Shown here: positions 26,901 to 36,096 of the stretch, in pieces
How positions within the stretch are numbered: the stretch's first letter is position 1
Layout: every line of letters starts with the position of its first letter
IMG/VR virus record: IMGVR_UViG_3300021185_001264
Location: 1 to 64,000 of that record
Source of the DNA: a virus
Direction: 5' to 3' (one strand)
DNA: 64,000 nucleotides
The notes under the pieces: model-generated
Databases searched by the model: none
What the model saw: the letters and a program-made list of their open reading frames with translations, nothing else
What the model was told of the DNA's origin: nothing
Position numbers and translations under genes: made by a program

Positions 26901-29186
26901 TGTATCTCCGAACTCATCTAGCACAACACTGTCAATACGTGACATGTAGTAAGACTGATTCGATATAATCAGAGACTCGTAAGAAGGAGAAACTCCAGCT
27001 GTTATGGAATACGTCAACGAATTGACAGTCGAAGCGCCAGCGGCACTGAGCGCATAAGAAGCCGAAGGCTGTTTATAAGGTCTGAAGTCAAAAGAGTTTA
27101 CTAGATTATATACTTTTCCATCTTTACTTTCAAAATTCTTGACTAAATTTTTATTAGTAAGTGAACTGTAACTATTCGCAGTTAAGTATCCACTACCTTG
27201 AGTTGATTGTCTACGTAAAACTTTTACTTTTACTTTGAGTGTGTTATTAGCTAACGTTTCACCTGCTTTAAGTGTGATGAACGAGTGGTCGTATAGATGC
27301 TCTTTCTGATTGTTAACTAATTTAAATTTGCTAGTAACGTCTACAGAAGGTGTACGTCCGTCCATAACTTCAAGAAGCTGTATGGCATTAGGTAGACCAA
27401 GTGACGCCATATTAGGAACGCCAAAGGCTCCCGTTCCATCTAAGTCGTAAGATGTGTTGACGTAGACATCGAGTTCTTGAAATACGTCTGCTTGTGTTGA
27501 TGATACTAGTGCATCGAAATATACAAACTCTACATTTGCACCTCCGATCTTAGTAAATGAGATCGTTAAGTCACCTGTACCCTCATTCGCATTTGCAAAA
27601 GAGCGAGAACATGCTACTATCTTATTATTCGAATCAACTGCATATATAGACGAATTGGAAAGAGGTCTGAAGTCTGAAGTGTTTCCGACAATAATACTAG
27701 TACCAGTGCCTATTCCACCTAGCCTTACTCTTTTCGTAAAGGTAACATTTGATATGGAATTAATGCTTCCTTTTCCAGCATCAAATATTTTTGGTCCACC
27801 ACTAGTTTCATGTAATTTTCCACTGCTTTGCAGATCAACGAATGCGGATCCAGTTCCTAGTCTTGTAGGAGAGGCATTCTTCTGCGAAGCTTCTTTCTTT
27901 ATATTATAAACGAATATTTTACCTAAAGTGCCAGTAGTTGCTGGAACTATGTTAGAAATAGAGCATGACCCTATAAGAGTTGAGCCATTATAGAGTGGGT
28001 ATACCGTACCATCTATAGCAAAATCATTAAGTACTTGACCTACCGTTGAAGTGTAATGAAAGTATTGTCCGTATCGTGAGGTAGTGTACTGCACATTTTT
28101 AGTTTGTGTGGCAGTAACAGGATCGATTAATAGTTTTCTAGCGGATACGTTAGTAGTCTCACGTCCAAATACATAAGCTTTACCTGGAGACACGACTGCA
28201 TAAGAATTGCTTCCCTCTTGATCAAGCGTCACTTTAAGTCCATGTGTTACATAGTTACCAGACTCATCGTAAGTTCTACGTGCAAGTTCATCTCCCAATA
28301 CGTTGAATTCGGTTCTATCACGAATTCGTACTGCTTCACCTCCAACATATCTAACTAGAGCAAAGAACTCTTCCGGCTCTGTAGCAGTTGGATAAGTTAC
28401 AAGTTGAGGCACTAACTGAAGTCTGTCTGCGCCTGGTGCGTTTTCATTATTAAAGCCAGCGGCATTGTCTAACAGAGTAGTATCTTGATTAGAGTTGATT
28501 AAATTTTCAGCGACAGTAAAGCCAACTGAAGATGCTCCAGGAATATTAGAGTACTTTGATACGATGATGAATTGATTATCAACAAAGATAAAGTGTCCTT
28601 TCTGATAGACAACACCCTCTTCACATGAAACCCCAAACGATCTACCAGCGTGGGCTGACACGGTAGCTACAGTCACAACTAATTGCTGTGCTCCTGAGGA
28701 ATCTTTAATGATTAAAGGCTCACCTTGCGAAAATTGCTTGACATCAGAAGAGCTGGAGTTTGGCACTGCCACATCATCAAAGCCAATATAGTTGATATAA
28801 AAAGTTTTGAGATCGGGATCTTGAGTTTGAAAGCCATTCTCGCCTAGAATAATTTCAGCTACAAGTCCAGTTGCAGTACCAGTTACGGTGTATATTTCTG
28901 AATCGGTTTGGTTATATAGTGCTGGATTTTCAAACCCAGCAACATCATTAAGCTTCACATAAAAAATATCTGGACGTGAAGTGATGTTGATACCACTAAT
29001 AACTGTACCTTCTTTATATACGTTTGATCCAAAGCGTTCAACCTGCTTCTGAAGAATAGTTTGTAGTTGTGTCAATTCACGTGCTTGTACGGCCTTTGCT
29101 GGCTTAAACAGAATACGGTTAAACTGTTTAGCTTCACTAAAATCGTCATAGTACGGATCAACATTTAAGTCTGTATTAATGCCCAT
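23904..29186 (-). CDS. DUF4815-type giant baseplate or tail-fibre protein
   Basis: 1760 residues, the largest protein in the window. The N-terminus (DPYYDDFSEAKQFNRILFKP, then AKAVQARELTQLQTILQKQV) is the characteristic start of the DUF4815 structural family found in marine T4-like phages. The remainder is a string of beta-rich modules, for example around residues 1240-1320 (DPLAQTFIVRPAQALGANMS, then FKNPVKLNTNKEYCFVIIPD), typical of virion adhesion proteins. It sits directly after gp8, where T4 carries its peripheral wedge genes (9-12), so a wedge/fibre-attachment role like gp10 is plausible. The family name comes from memory of the N-terminal motif and was not confirmed by search. Confidence 0.75.
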   Translation of the reverse strand: MGINTDLNVDPYYDDFSEAKQFNRILFKPAKAVQARELTQLQTILQKQVERFGSNVYKEGTVISGINITSRPDIFYVKLNDVAGFENPALYNQTDSEIYTVTGTATGLVAEIILGENGFQTQDPDLKTFYINYIGFDDVAVPNSSSSDVKQFSQGEPLIIKDSSGAQQLVVTVATVSAHAGRSFGVSCEEGVVYQKGHFIFVDNQFIIVSKYSNIPGASSVGFTVAENLINSNQDTTLLDNAAGFNNENAPGADRLQLVPQLVTYPTATEPEEFFALVRYVGGEAVRIRDRTEFNVLGDELARRTYDESGNYVTHGLKVTLDQEGSNSYAVVSPGKAYVFGRETTNVSARKLLIDPVTATQTKNVQYTTSRYGQYFHYTSTVGQVLNDFAIDGTVYPLYNGSTLIGSCSISNIVPATTGTLGKIFVYNIKKEASQKNASPTRLGTGSAFVDLQSSGKLHETSGGPKIFDAGKGSINSISNVTFTKRVRLGGIGTGTSIIVGNTSDFRPLSNSSIYAVDSNNKIVACSRSFANANEGTGDLTISFTKIGGANVEFVYFDALVSSTQADVFQELDVYVNTSYDLDGTGAFGVPNMASLGLPNAIQLLEVMDGRTPSVDVTSKFKLVNNQKEHLYDHSFITLKAGETLANNTLKVKVKVLRRQSTQGSGYLTANSYSSLTNKNLVKNFESKDGKVYNLVNSFDFRPYKQPSASYALSAAGASTVNSLTYSITAGVSPSYESLIISNQSYYMSRIDSVVLDEFGDTIIYKGGESENPSIPDIPGLYALSNIYVPGNVTKITGNNPIRVVDVTNKNYTMKDIGGIEQKIDRLTDLVTLSLLEAETNSLFIPDGDGLNRFKNGILVDSFKSLAVGDVADPEFGAAVDKSRTVATPAVTQFPIDLKVNASQGANVYQDVVTLGDEGSRITVINQPFATNFRNCVSNFYNFRGKAAIDPPFDAGYDVIQNPAINLEIDIATPLLDLVDNLQEVLPLTREQVNSITGAIVQNGNSFAQTTTTTTTSTSLVAGDSQTTTSAVGNFVTDVTMSPYIQSREVKILVTGLRPNTRHYFFLDGTAINDHVYPGEVNPTVIGSKLEYNVSEVDVQGGGLGILGGAVRTDAEGTLAALFVIPEATFFVGERSIEIVDVDQYSSIDSGKTSYTKAIYRAYNFEVNKSDLTQTTRTPTFDIERNVTTRSFTRRWQEGGDPLAQTFIVRPAQALGANMSMISSVDVYFKSKSTSVGVTLELREVVNGYPSSATLPFGTKHLRPSQINTSDNGSVVTSFEFKNPVKLNTNKEYCFVIIPDANSPDFLVFTSKVGGNDLTTGASITNDWGDGVLFTSTNDSAWKSYQDEDIKFTLKRYQHQAGPGWVDLSPNDVEFLTVNNTTGGFRIDELAYVKKNISYDCGVNNRTVTIQGSSVFAIGDYILLESGNNVFLSEVESVNNSGNEITIRTAYNSTNSNTGTTATLAVAGRISYFNKRRNDRVFLRKSSAKRGNIFAAGEILTGYRTGTVTTIASVDNEPVSYFQPQILVSNTARTSTELVLYDDQGIDKKIPYNGNVYNTNKLRVINSTSNIVVTDSAPTDDFKIRVNMSNSGYQAATPIVDPDLSILNVYKYKISDSSASTSSWVTKEVILQEEIDARGLRVYLSAYRPAGTFVDVYARLVYLTDAEVQSDWIKLVNSNEDMYSNQSNTSDYREFQYDLTELSNASKDYSSFQLKFEIRHATTSEINTLDLKDPLNSALPLSTAENIFAHIYDYRAIALT

Positions 29187-29200
29187 GTGTTACTCTTTTC

Positions 29201-31036
29201 CTAGAAGTCGAAAATAAATTTAATTTTTTCTTTACGTGCGGCTTGTCTCTGAATGGGATCGAAGTCTACAAAATGTAAGACTTTTCCGCTATATGGAGAA
29301 TAGTTACCGTACGTAACGTCTGTACTAGCATTATTTATATTAAGCGTAGTACTACTTGTATCACTCAAACTGTCTTTTACTTTAATGCTACCAGTTTGAA
29401 ATTTGTTCTTAAAGTTTCCTGTGTAGTCCACAAGATAGATTTTTGTTTTGGTGGTGGTTGTAGAATAAACACTCTCATGAATTCTCGCTACTATTGTTTC
29501 GCTATTAGATGAATCTAATGCAACTGTTTGCGTGACATACTTTCCAGCAACGGCACCTGATCTCTGATCGCCTGCAATAGTAATAACTGCTCTGTTATCA
29601 AATCCTGTGGGTAATGTGTTGTCAATGAAAGAAGGATTTTTGACAAGTCCTACTTTTGTATATGTGTTAGCATTTGGAATTGCTATATCATCACCCGAGA
29701 AGTTTGTTATTACAGACAATCTACTCATCGATAGTTCAGATATCATATCTGATCCGTGACCACCAGGAGGAGAAATTACGCATCTAAGAGTTGCGGCTGT
29801 ATCAGGAGTGTATAGATTCGAAAGACCGCTAGGCAAAGCCAGAGTAGCAGTAGCGTACTTATATTCATCGCCTCTACTCTTGAAAGATATTCTCTTTAGT
29901 GTACCGAACTGATCTATAATGCCATATGCAATACTAGGAGTGCCAGTAGAAGTGCTTTGTGTTACATCGATTTTGGGTACAAGTTGAAAAGTGAAAGCAT
30001 CGAAAGCATCGAAAGAACTTATAGTTGAGTTAATTAAAACTTTAATTGTTTTATTGTCTGCTGTCGTACTACTCAAAACATCATATACGGTAACTCCATT
30101 AAATGTGTTTACACTGTCCCCTTTGCTGGTTTGCACTAGATACATATTTGTATATGAATCAGTTCCACTGTCGAGTGTAAGTCCAGATTTAGGAATAATT
30201 TCTAAAGTTAATTCTTTAACATTAGAAGTTGATGTTCCAGTAAAGCCTTTGAGTTTAACAGTGCTTGTGTCATTAGCTATTTCTGGATCACCAAATCTGT
30301 AACCAGAAAATAAGTTAGTAACAGTATCCTCGATAATAATCTGCGAAATGCTTTCTTTAGCAGCCGCAATTACTTTAGGGTCTCCATATGAAGGATAAGG
30401 CAATGGTAAACTATCATCAGTGCCAAAAACTCTATCGTCTGCTCTTCGTACAGTAAAAAGATATTTCCAGACATATCCATCCGCTGAATATATTTGCTCG
30501 TAAGAAGTAGCATCTATGCCATTAAAAGTAGGAGATGATGTTGAAGGAGAACCATTATTATTTTCAATGCATTTGAACACTTCATAATCAAGTTCAGCAT
30601 TCGATACAGTTACGATACTATTTAAAGTTGAAGTATCTTGAGTGTCATCAAAGTCATCGTATACTGTACCAGTAGTCCAAGCATTTTTATAAAACATATA
30701 TCGAATGTTTTCATCTGTAACTTTGTTGCCAAAGATAACTCTTCTCTTAAAATCTCTTTGTTCTGATATAGTGTTTTTAATTGAACTTGCCTTATCGATA
30801 CTCGATCCCATGATATAATAAGACGATACTGGAATATTCTCGTTAAGCTGTACTTCTACAATATCTTGTATTTGACCTTTCTGTGAGGTGCTTAAGGTTA
30901 CGCCATTGTTATTAGCAACGTAAGAATCCAGACCCGCCAGAAAGTTTGTCGCAATCGTTTCGTTCTGACTCGTAAAGCTAGAGAATATTTCTTTTGCAGT
31001 CTCTACTCTAAAATTTTCTGTGATAATCTTTGCCAT
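29201..31036 (-). CDS. 8: Baseplate wedge protein gp8
   Basis: 611 residues. The N-terminal third matches the T4 gp8 type in overall pattern: ITENFRVETAKEIFSSF, NIPVSSYYIMGSSIDKA, FGNKVTDENIRYMFYKNAW, FKCIENNNGSPST and YEQIYSADGYVWKYLFTV. T4 gp8 is 334 residues; the long form with extra beta domains is usual in marine T4-like phages. gp8 is a dimer at the outer part of the baseplate wedge, contacting gp7 and gp10. Position next to gp7 and gp6 supports the assignment. Confidence 0.8.
   Translation of the reverse strand: MAKIITENFRVETAKEIFSSFTSQNETIATNFLAGLDSYVANNNGVTLSTSQKGQIQDIVEVQLNENIPVSSYYIMGSSIDKASSIKNTISEQRDFKRRVIFGNKVTDENIRYMFYKNAWTTGTVYDDFDDTQDTSTLNSIVTVSNAELDYEVFKCIENNNGSPSTSSPTFNGIDATSYEQIYSADGYVWKYLFTVRRADDRVFGTDDSLPLPYPSYGDPKVIAAAKESISQIIIEDTVTNLFSGYRFGDPEIANDTSTVKLKGFTGTSTSNVKELTLEIIPKSGLTLDSGTDSYTNMYLVQTSKGDSVNTFNGVTVYDVLSSTTADNKTIKVLINSTISSFDAFDAFTFQLVPKIDVTQSTSTGTPSIAYGIIDQFGTLKRISFKSRGDEYKYATATLALPSGLSNLYTPDTAATLRCVISPPGGHGSDMISELSMSRLSVITNFSGDDIAIPNANTYTKVGLVKNPSFIDNTLPTGFDNRAVITIAGDQRSGAVAGKYVTQTVALDSSNSETIVARIHESVYSTTTTKTKIYLVDYTGNFKNKFQTGSIKVKDSLSDTSSTTLNINNASTDVTYGNYSPYSGKVLHFVDFDPIQRQAARKEKIKFIFDF
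29332..29339 (-). promoter_or_regulatory. Possible internal late promoter ahead of 23904-29186
   Basis: Exact TATAAATA on the minus strand inside the 3' end of gp8, about 145 nt before the next start codon (29186). It could give extra late transcripts of the 1760-aa gene, but chance occurrence in AT-rich coding DNA is possible. Confidence 0.35.
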
Positions 31037-31045
31037 TATGTTACC

Positions 31046-33862
31046 TTAAGTTCCTATCGATGTCTCGATACTATCTGTTAATGATGTATCGAGTTGAATT
31101 ATTTGTGCTACAAGTTCGTCAGAACCAGTATATCCTGGTCGTACTGTAGTGACTGGAGGGTTATTGGTATCAGCATTAAACTCAGTCTTCATGTTCACAG
31201 ATCCAGATCCTTCTGTCATTAAGTTCTCGTTACTTAGATTCCAAACTTGAAACTCTACATCAAGCGTACTGTTTAAATCATTAACACTATTTATGAGAGG
31301 GGAACTGAAGACTTTTGTGCCCGCAACTCCAACAGTATCTTTAATTAGTGTGTTGTATAAATCAGGATCAATGATAGTTGATATGTCGTAAGAGTATTCC
31401 TGATAATAGTCATTGTCATGTAAGTATTTAGAGTCATCGCTAAGAAAAGAAGTGCTTGATTTCCATTTACCTTCTGTCTTACCAATACCTAAAGTCCTTA
31501 CTGTTGCCTTTGCTACTTCACTACCAGCTGAGTTTGTAATAGATACATCTTCTCCATCACTATATCTATAGCCCGTATTGTCTATATTAATACTATCGAT
31601 CTGTCCTTTTTCATAGCTTGCTTGACCAGATATGTTAGCATTTTTGCCCATTGGTAAAGAGTTGATATCTGGTCTAATTCCAGAGAGTGCATAAGCCTTA
31701 CCCTTGATTGTTATAGTATACGCTTCATCGAAATCATAGAACGATAGTTGTCGGAAGTAAAAGTCGTTACCTTCTCTCTTTAGAAATCTTCCCTTTGCAG
31801 TATAGTAAACAATCTGATCATTTGTATTAGGAACAAAATCAGCATTTGGATTTTTTCCGAATTCTGGATCTTCTATCTGAACAACTTGAGTTACTATATC
31901 TCCAGCTTCTAAGATAAAGTCTGGATTTGTGAATGTGATAATAGCGTCTCGCTTATCAAATCTTGATACGTCAATATATTCGATCTCATTGAACACATCG
32001 TTAACGTAATTGAAACCAGTGTTTGTAGGATTAATCGCAGATATAGATCCAATAACAATTGCCTTTGATTTGAATGCATCTTCTAGTTTAGTGTTAAGAG
32101 TCTCTCCGTTAAAGTTCTGATACTCTTTATCACCACTCATGCCATAGTTAGTTGCGACAACATCAGTCACAGTACCATTACCTGTAGCAGTAGTACTATT
32201 TTTAATAAACCTTGTGCCTATATTAGCATTATCAGCACCAATAGCTGTAAAGTTTGTAGCAGTACCACCAACAGTTTCAATTTCGTAGATACCGCTTTCT
32301 ACCATAGCACTAGCATTAATGATAACAGCAAGAGGCTTACTTGTAAAGTCTCCTATGAAATCTGTGATTACGTTCACGGGCTCTATGTCAGATATACTCG
32401 ATATGTCAAATGTTCCGCTATCATTATACGCAGAGATAGTTGTAACTGGCACAGAATTATTATCTTCGACTTTGACGTTTACTGTCTCATCTGCGGCAAG
32501 TAAGTTGAACTTATATCCAAAACCACCAGCATAGATAGCAGGTAACAATCGATCTTCAATCCAGTTAGTCTGTGCAGAAGTCAAACTCTGACTCGTTCTA
32601 TATTTTTCAAATAGATCAAGGTCAGCACTCGTAATGTAACTGTCAGATATAAAATCGTATCCGCTATTGCTTATGTCACCTAGTCTATAGTTAGTAGATA
32701 AATCTTCTGTCTCACGATTAAATATCGAAATCATCTTAGAGTTTACTGTCGAGCTACCACCAACAGCAAGACTCAATTGATCTTTTACGAACTGAAGAAA
32801 CTGAGCCTTTGTTCTATCTTCTGTCTTGAAGTATAAGAGAGGATGATTATATGCTACAACTCTTCCTCCTCCACTAATCACAGTATTCTTTGATCCAGAT
32901 GCGGCTTCCGCCAAAATGTAATTGCCTACTTTAATTGAAGCAATTGCTGTAGCGCCGCTTACAATCATAACCTGATTTGATGTCATCTTATCATTCAACG
33001 CTAACTTCTCAGCCTTCGTTGTATCATCTGCACTTGTCGAAGCAGTAGAGTATCCAAAGCCGCCATCTAAGAGGTCGAAGTCTATCTTACCTGTTGTATT
33101 CGTTGATATAGTTCTTACTGTACCTGTAGCACTCGTACCTTGTTGAGGAGATATAAGTTTTATTTTATCACCAACACTCTGACCAGATGTTCTTTGCGAA
33201 GGCTTGATATTCACTTCGCTGATAGAACCCGATAGAATTTTACCATAGTTATTTGTAACGCCTAGTCGAGTCACGAAAAAGCTGTCATCAGTAATAAACG
33301 TACCTGAAAGATTAGAGAGATACGTAATAGGAGTCAATGCACCCGAGAAGTTTACAAAGATAATATCGTCTACGAATCCAGAAGCATCTGAGATACTTCC
33401 TCGTAGCTTATCACCACGCTGAATAGGATAGTTTTCAACAGAGTTAACAGTCTTGAGTTCGAGATAAACAGCCCCACCCCATATAGAGTCAGAAGGCTTG
33501 AGTATAGCGGTAGAGGGATAAAAGACTTCAATGTCTTCATCAAAGAACATACGGAACAATAGCCGTAAACTTTCTTCAGAACCTTTTCGCTTGTATAAGT
33601 CTTGAATATGTTTTATAATGAATCGTGTATCAACTACAGTATCAATAGGTAAAGACTGAAGATATTTCTTCTTAAAGAATACAAGAAAAGACGCAAGAGT
33701 AGTATCAATGTCACGGAGCTTAGGTACATTCCTATCCATGATAGATTCGTTATGCTCATAATAAGCTTTAACAAACTCTACGAGAAAGTCGCCTTCTTCC
33801 CTATATAGTGCTGGAAACTGATCAGCAATCGTGGGTGATATATGGTCTCTTACACTAAGCAT
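31046..33862 (-). CDS. 7: Baseplate wedge protein gp7-like
   Basis: 938 residues (T4 gp7 is about 1030). The N-terminus (VRDHISPTIADQFPALYREE, then FLVEFVKAYYEH, LRDIDTTLASFLVFFKKKYL and LYKRKGSEESLRLLFRMFFD) is characteristic of gp7-type wedge proteins of marine T4-like phages. A long series of beta domains follows. gp7 links gp8, gp10 and gp6 in the wedge. It is located between gp8 and gp6, as in T4, with gaps of 9 and 3 nt. The assignment rests on position plus N-terminal pattern. Confidence 0.75.
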   Translation of the reverse strand: MLSVRDHISPTIADQFPALYREEGDFLVEFVKAYYEHNESIMDRNVPKLRDIDTTLASFLVFFKKKYLQSLPIDTVVDTRFIIKHIQDLYKRKGSEESLRLLFRMFFDEDIEVFYPSTAILKPSDSIWGGAVYLELKTVNSVENYPIQRGDKLRGSISDASGFVDDIIFVNFSGALTPITYLSNLSGTFITDDSFFVTRLGVTNNYGKILSGSISEVNIKPSQRTSGQSVGDKIKLISPQQGTSATGTVRTISTNTTGKIDFDLLDGGFGYSTASTSADDTTKAEKLALNDKMTSNQVMIVSGATAIASIKVGNYILAEAASGSKNTVISGGGRVVAYNHPLLYFKTEDRTKAQFLQFVKDQLSLAVGGSSTVNSKMISIFNRETEDLSTNYRLGDISNSGYDFISDSYITSADLDLFEKYRTSQSLTSAQTNWIEDRLLPAIYAGGFGYKFNLLAADETVNVKVEDNNSVPVTTISAYNDSGTFDISSISDIEPVNVITDFIGDFTSKPLAVIINASAMVESGIYEIETVGGTATNFTAIGADNANIGTRFIKNSTTATGNGTVTDVVATNYGMSGDKEYQNFNGETLNTKLEDAFKSKAIVIGSISAINPTNTGFNYVNDVFNEIEYIDVSRFDKRDAIITFTNPDFILEAGDIVTQVVQIEDPEFGKNPNADFVPNTNDQIVYYTAKGRFLKREGNDFYFRQLSFYDFDEAYTITIKGKAYALSGIRPDINSLPMGKNANISGQASYEKGQIDSINIDNTGYRYSDGEDVSITNSAGSEVAKATVRTLGIGKTEGKWKSSTSFLSDDSKYLHDNDYYQEYSYDISTIIDPDLYNTLIKDTVGVAGTKVFSSPLINSVNDLNSTLDVEFQVWNLSNENLMTEGSGSVNMKTEFNADTNNPPVTTVRPGYTGSDELVAQIIQLDTSLTDSIETSIGT

Positions 33863-33865
33863 TCT

Positions 33866-35659
33866 TTATTCCGTCAATGTAGTTACGTTAACTGTGATGT
33901 CATCACCACGAATTGTAATAATACGATCTTTAGGTGCCTTGATATCTTTCGCTACTGAGTTAGCAATGAATTTAATTGCACCACCTTCGTAACTATCTAC
34001 AATTAGATTTGACAACTTAATCGCACCTGTGCTATAATCAATCGTACCAACACTACGCTTAAACACTGATACATCAGCAGTCGAAGCAGTCACAGCCATC
34101 ATCTTACCAGCACCATCGTCTTGGAGTGTCACAAGCGTACCTTCGATAGTCATCTTACTAGTACGTACAGCTGGTGTAAATCCTGTCAAGCCTGTTGTAG
34201 CGTCATACGCATATGGCTGAACAAGTGCAGTCTCGTATGAGAAAGCAGGGTTCTGGACAGTACTCAATACAGGTACGTATTGAATAATTGGTGAAGCAAA
34301 GATACTTGAAGAGATAATCGAATTGTCTACAGCATCCAATGCCGCTGCCAAACGAGACTGACGTAGTGTCTTATTAAAGTCAGAAAGAGAATCAGTAGAG
34401 TATGCTGATATGGCATTTGTCACTTCGCTTCGTATCTGTGATGCACTCTTTGTTGTGATATTAGGATCGAATACTACGTCTACTATAGTATCAACAAACA
34501 AGAATTTCGCAGGTACAAACACTGGCTCGATAGTCAATGGTGTCTTGTCTTTGAGGTAATCAGCGAATGATGCAATCTCAAAGTCAGCAGCCCCTTCGCC
34601 GCCAGTCACATCAACAGAGATAATTACCTTACCAAACTGAGGAGGTTCTACTTCGTCTCCACCATATACTGATATCGCTTCGATATTAGGAAAACGATTA
34701 CGTAGTAGTATCTCGTAGTCACGTGTCGTAACAGCACGTTCTTGTACTTGTAGAGCCTTAGGAGCAAATGTTCGAATAGACGCAACACTCTCTGCTGAGA
34801 GCCCGCCATTCGAAATCGTTGATACTGTAATCGTAACATTCGAGGCACCAGTTAAACCATTGCTCGTCATAGACCTAACGCCATTCGCATCTTCTGCTGA
34901 ACTGATACGATACTTTGCTGTAATGATATCACCTTGCGTAGGCTGTTTACCGAACTTGTCTTGTCCAAACTGTAGAGAGTATTTCTCATCTTCTTCTGGC
35001 TGAAGATAGAATACTTTGTCAATAGCAGTAATGCCAAATATGTCTGTCTTATATACGTACTCTTCACCATTCACTTCTACGTAGAGTGAGCGAGTATCTA
35101 TCATACTATTAGACAACACTGTGTCTGAAATGTCAAGTGTTTCTGTAATTAATCTACCTTGAAATGCTTCTACAGCCGCTACAGTGAATGTTCTAGGTAA
35201 GTATACACCAGGTGTATTAGGGCTAGCAAGAGTAGCAACTTGTGATGTGACTGCTGTATATGCTTTCTCAGTAAGGAATGTGAACGTCTTATTGCCACAC
35301 TTACCATTAATCTTTGTATCTTTCGGAATAATAAAGAAATTTCCTGCTTGACTTGCAGTGATATTAAATGTTACAATAGCTTTAGCTGATCTACGTGAAC
35401 GTGGTAGATAGTTTAATTCTTTTGCGTGTGATATCATACTGTTACGCTCTTGAGCAGAGTCAAGGAACATCTCACTAATCATCATGTTATAATAGTAGTT
35501 GTTATAGAACGTATTGTATGCGAGTAAGTCAAGCAATACATTCATGTTAGAGCCTTCGAAGTCGTAGTCAGCAAACCTATCTTGATTGCTTAGATATGTC
35601 TTAAGTGCCGACTTCGTTTCAAAGAAGTCTAAATTTTGTACTGGTGAAATGTTTGCCAT
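33866..35659 (-). CDS. 6: Baseplate wedge protein gp6
   Basis: 597 residues (T4 gp6 is 660). The N-terminus shows the gp6/gpJ-like pattern: LKTYLSNQDRFADYDFEGSN, MNVLLDLLAYNTFYNNYYYN and MISEMFLDSAQERNSMISHA. The central TRDYEILLRNRFPNIEAISVYGG stretch is the baseplate-J core. gp6 forms the inner ring of the baseplate with gp25 and gp53. It starts with a TAATG overlap on the gp25 stop codon, so it is translationally coupled. Confidence 0.88.
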   Translation of the reverse strand: MANISPVQNLDFFETKSALKTYLSNQDRFADYDFEGSNMNVLLDLLAYNTFYNNYYYNMMISEMFLDSAQERNSMISHAKELNYLPRSRRSAKAIVTFNITASQAGNFFIIPKDTKINGKCGNKTFTFLTEKAYTAVTSQVATLASPNTPGVYLPRTFTVAAVEAFQGRLITETLDISDTVLSNSMIDTRSLYVEVNGEEYVYKTDIFGITAIDKVFYLQPEEDEKYSLQFGQDKFGKQPTQGDIITAKYRISSAEDANGVRSMTSNGLTGASNVTITVSTISNGGLSAESVASIRTFAPKALQVQERAVTTRDYEILLRNRFPNIEAISVYGGDEVEPPQFGKVIISVDVTGGEGAADFEIASFADYLKDKTPLTIEPVFVPAKFLFVDTIVDVVFDPNITTKSASQIRSEVTNAISAYSTDSLSDFNKTLRQSRLAAALDAVDNSIISSSIFASPIIQYVPVLSTVQNPAFSYETALVQPYAYDATTGLTGFTPAVRTSKMTIEGTLVTLQDDGAGKMMAVTASTADVSVFKRSVGTIDYSTGAIKLSNLIVDSYEGGAIKFIANSVAKDIKAPKDRIITIRGDDITVNVTTLTE

Positions 35660-36069
35660 TATCTTACCCTATCGATATCGATTGAAAGTGTTTGAGGTGT
35701 CTCATTATTTATGACATAGAATACAACGTTTATTCTTACGCTATTTGAATCAACGTCTCCAATGACTTCTACGTCTACGATGCTACAGCGTGGTTCATAT
35801 GAATTCAATGCAGATTCGATTCTGTCTTTAATGAGTATTGCTGTTACTGGTGTGGCATTCTCGAACAACATACTATTAATATCGCTACCCACAAGAGGCT
35901 GAAAGAGACGTTCGCCCTTATTCGTGAGTAGTATATTCTTAATTGCCTCTTTGACAGAGTTCTCGTTTACTCTTCGTGCAAGATCATTACGACCAGGCAA
36001 TAGAGCCAAGTCCTTATGAAAATCACTGTGAAGTTCACGGCGTCTGGTAAGAGGTGTTATAGTAGCCAT
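35659..36069 (-). CDS. 25: Baseplate wedge protein gp25 (GPW/gp25 family)
   Basis: 136 residues, matching the T4 gp25 length of 132. It has the family signature of a GPW/gp25 lysozyme-like wedge protein: NDLARRVNENSVKEAIKNIL, LLTNKGERLFQPLVGSDI (the conserved E-R-x-x-x-P/x-x-G-x-x-I element) and RIESALNSYEPRCSIVDVEV. It holds the baseplate wedge to the sheath-initiation region together with gp6 and gp53. It is the first gene after the late-like box at 36089-36096. Confidence 0.92.
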   Translation of the reverse strand: MATITPLTRRRELHSDFHKDLALLPGRNDLARRVNENSVKEAIKNILLTNKGERLFQPLVGSDINSMLFENATPVTAILIKDRIESALNSYEPRCSIVDVEVIGDVDSNSVRINVVFYVINNETPQTLSIDIDRVR

Positions 36070-36088
36070 TTAATTTGCCTTTTACTTT

Positions 36089-36096
36089 TATTTATG
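36089..36096 (-). promoter_or_regulatory. Near-consensus late box CATAAATA ahead of gp25
   Basis: Minus-strand CATAAATA (one mismatch to TATAAATA), 19 nt before the gp25 ATG in a 27-nt gap. A weak or variant late promoter is plausible. Confidence 0.4.
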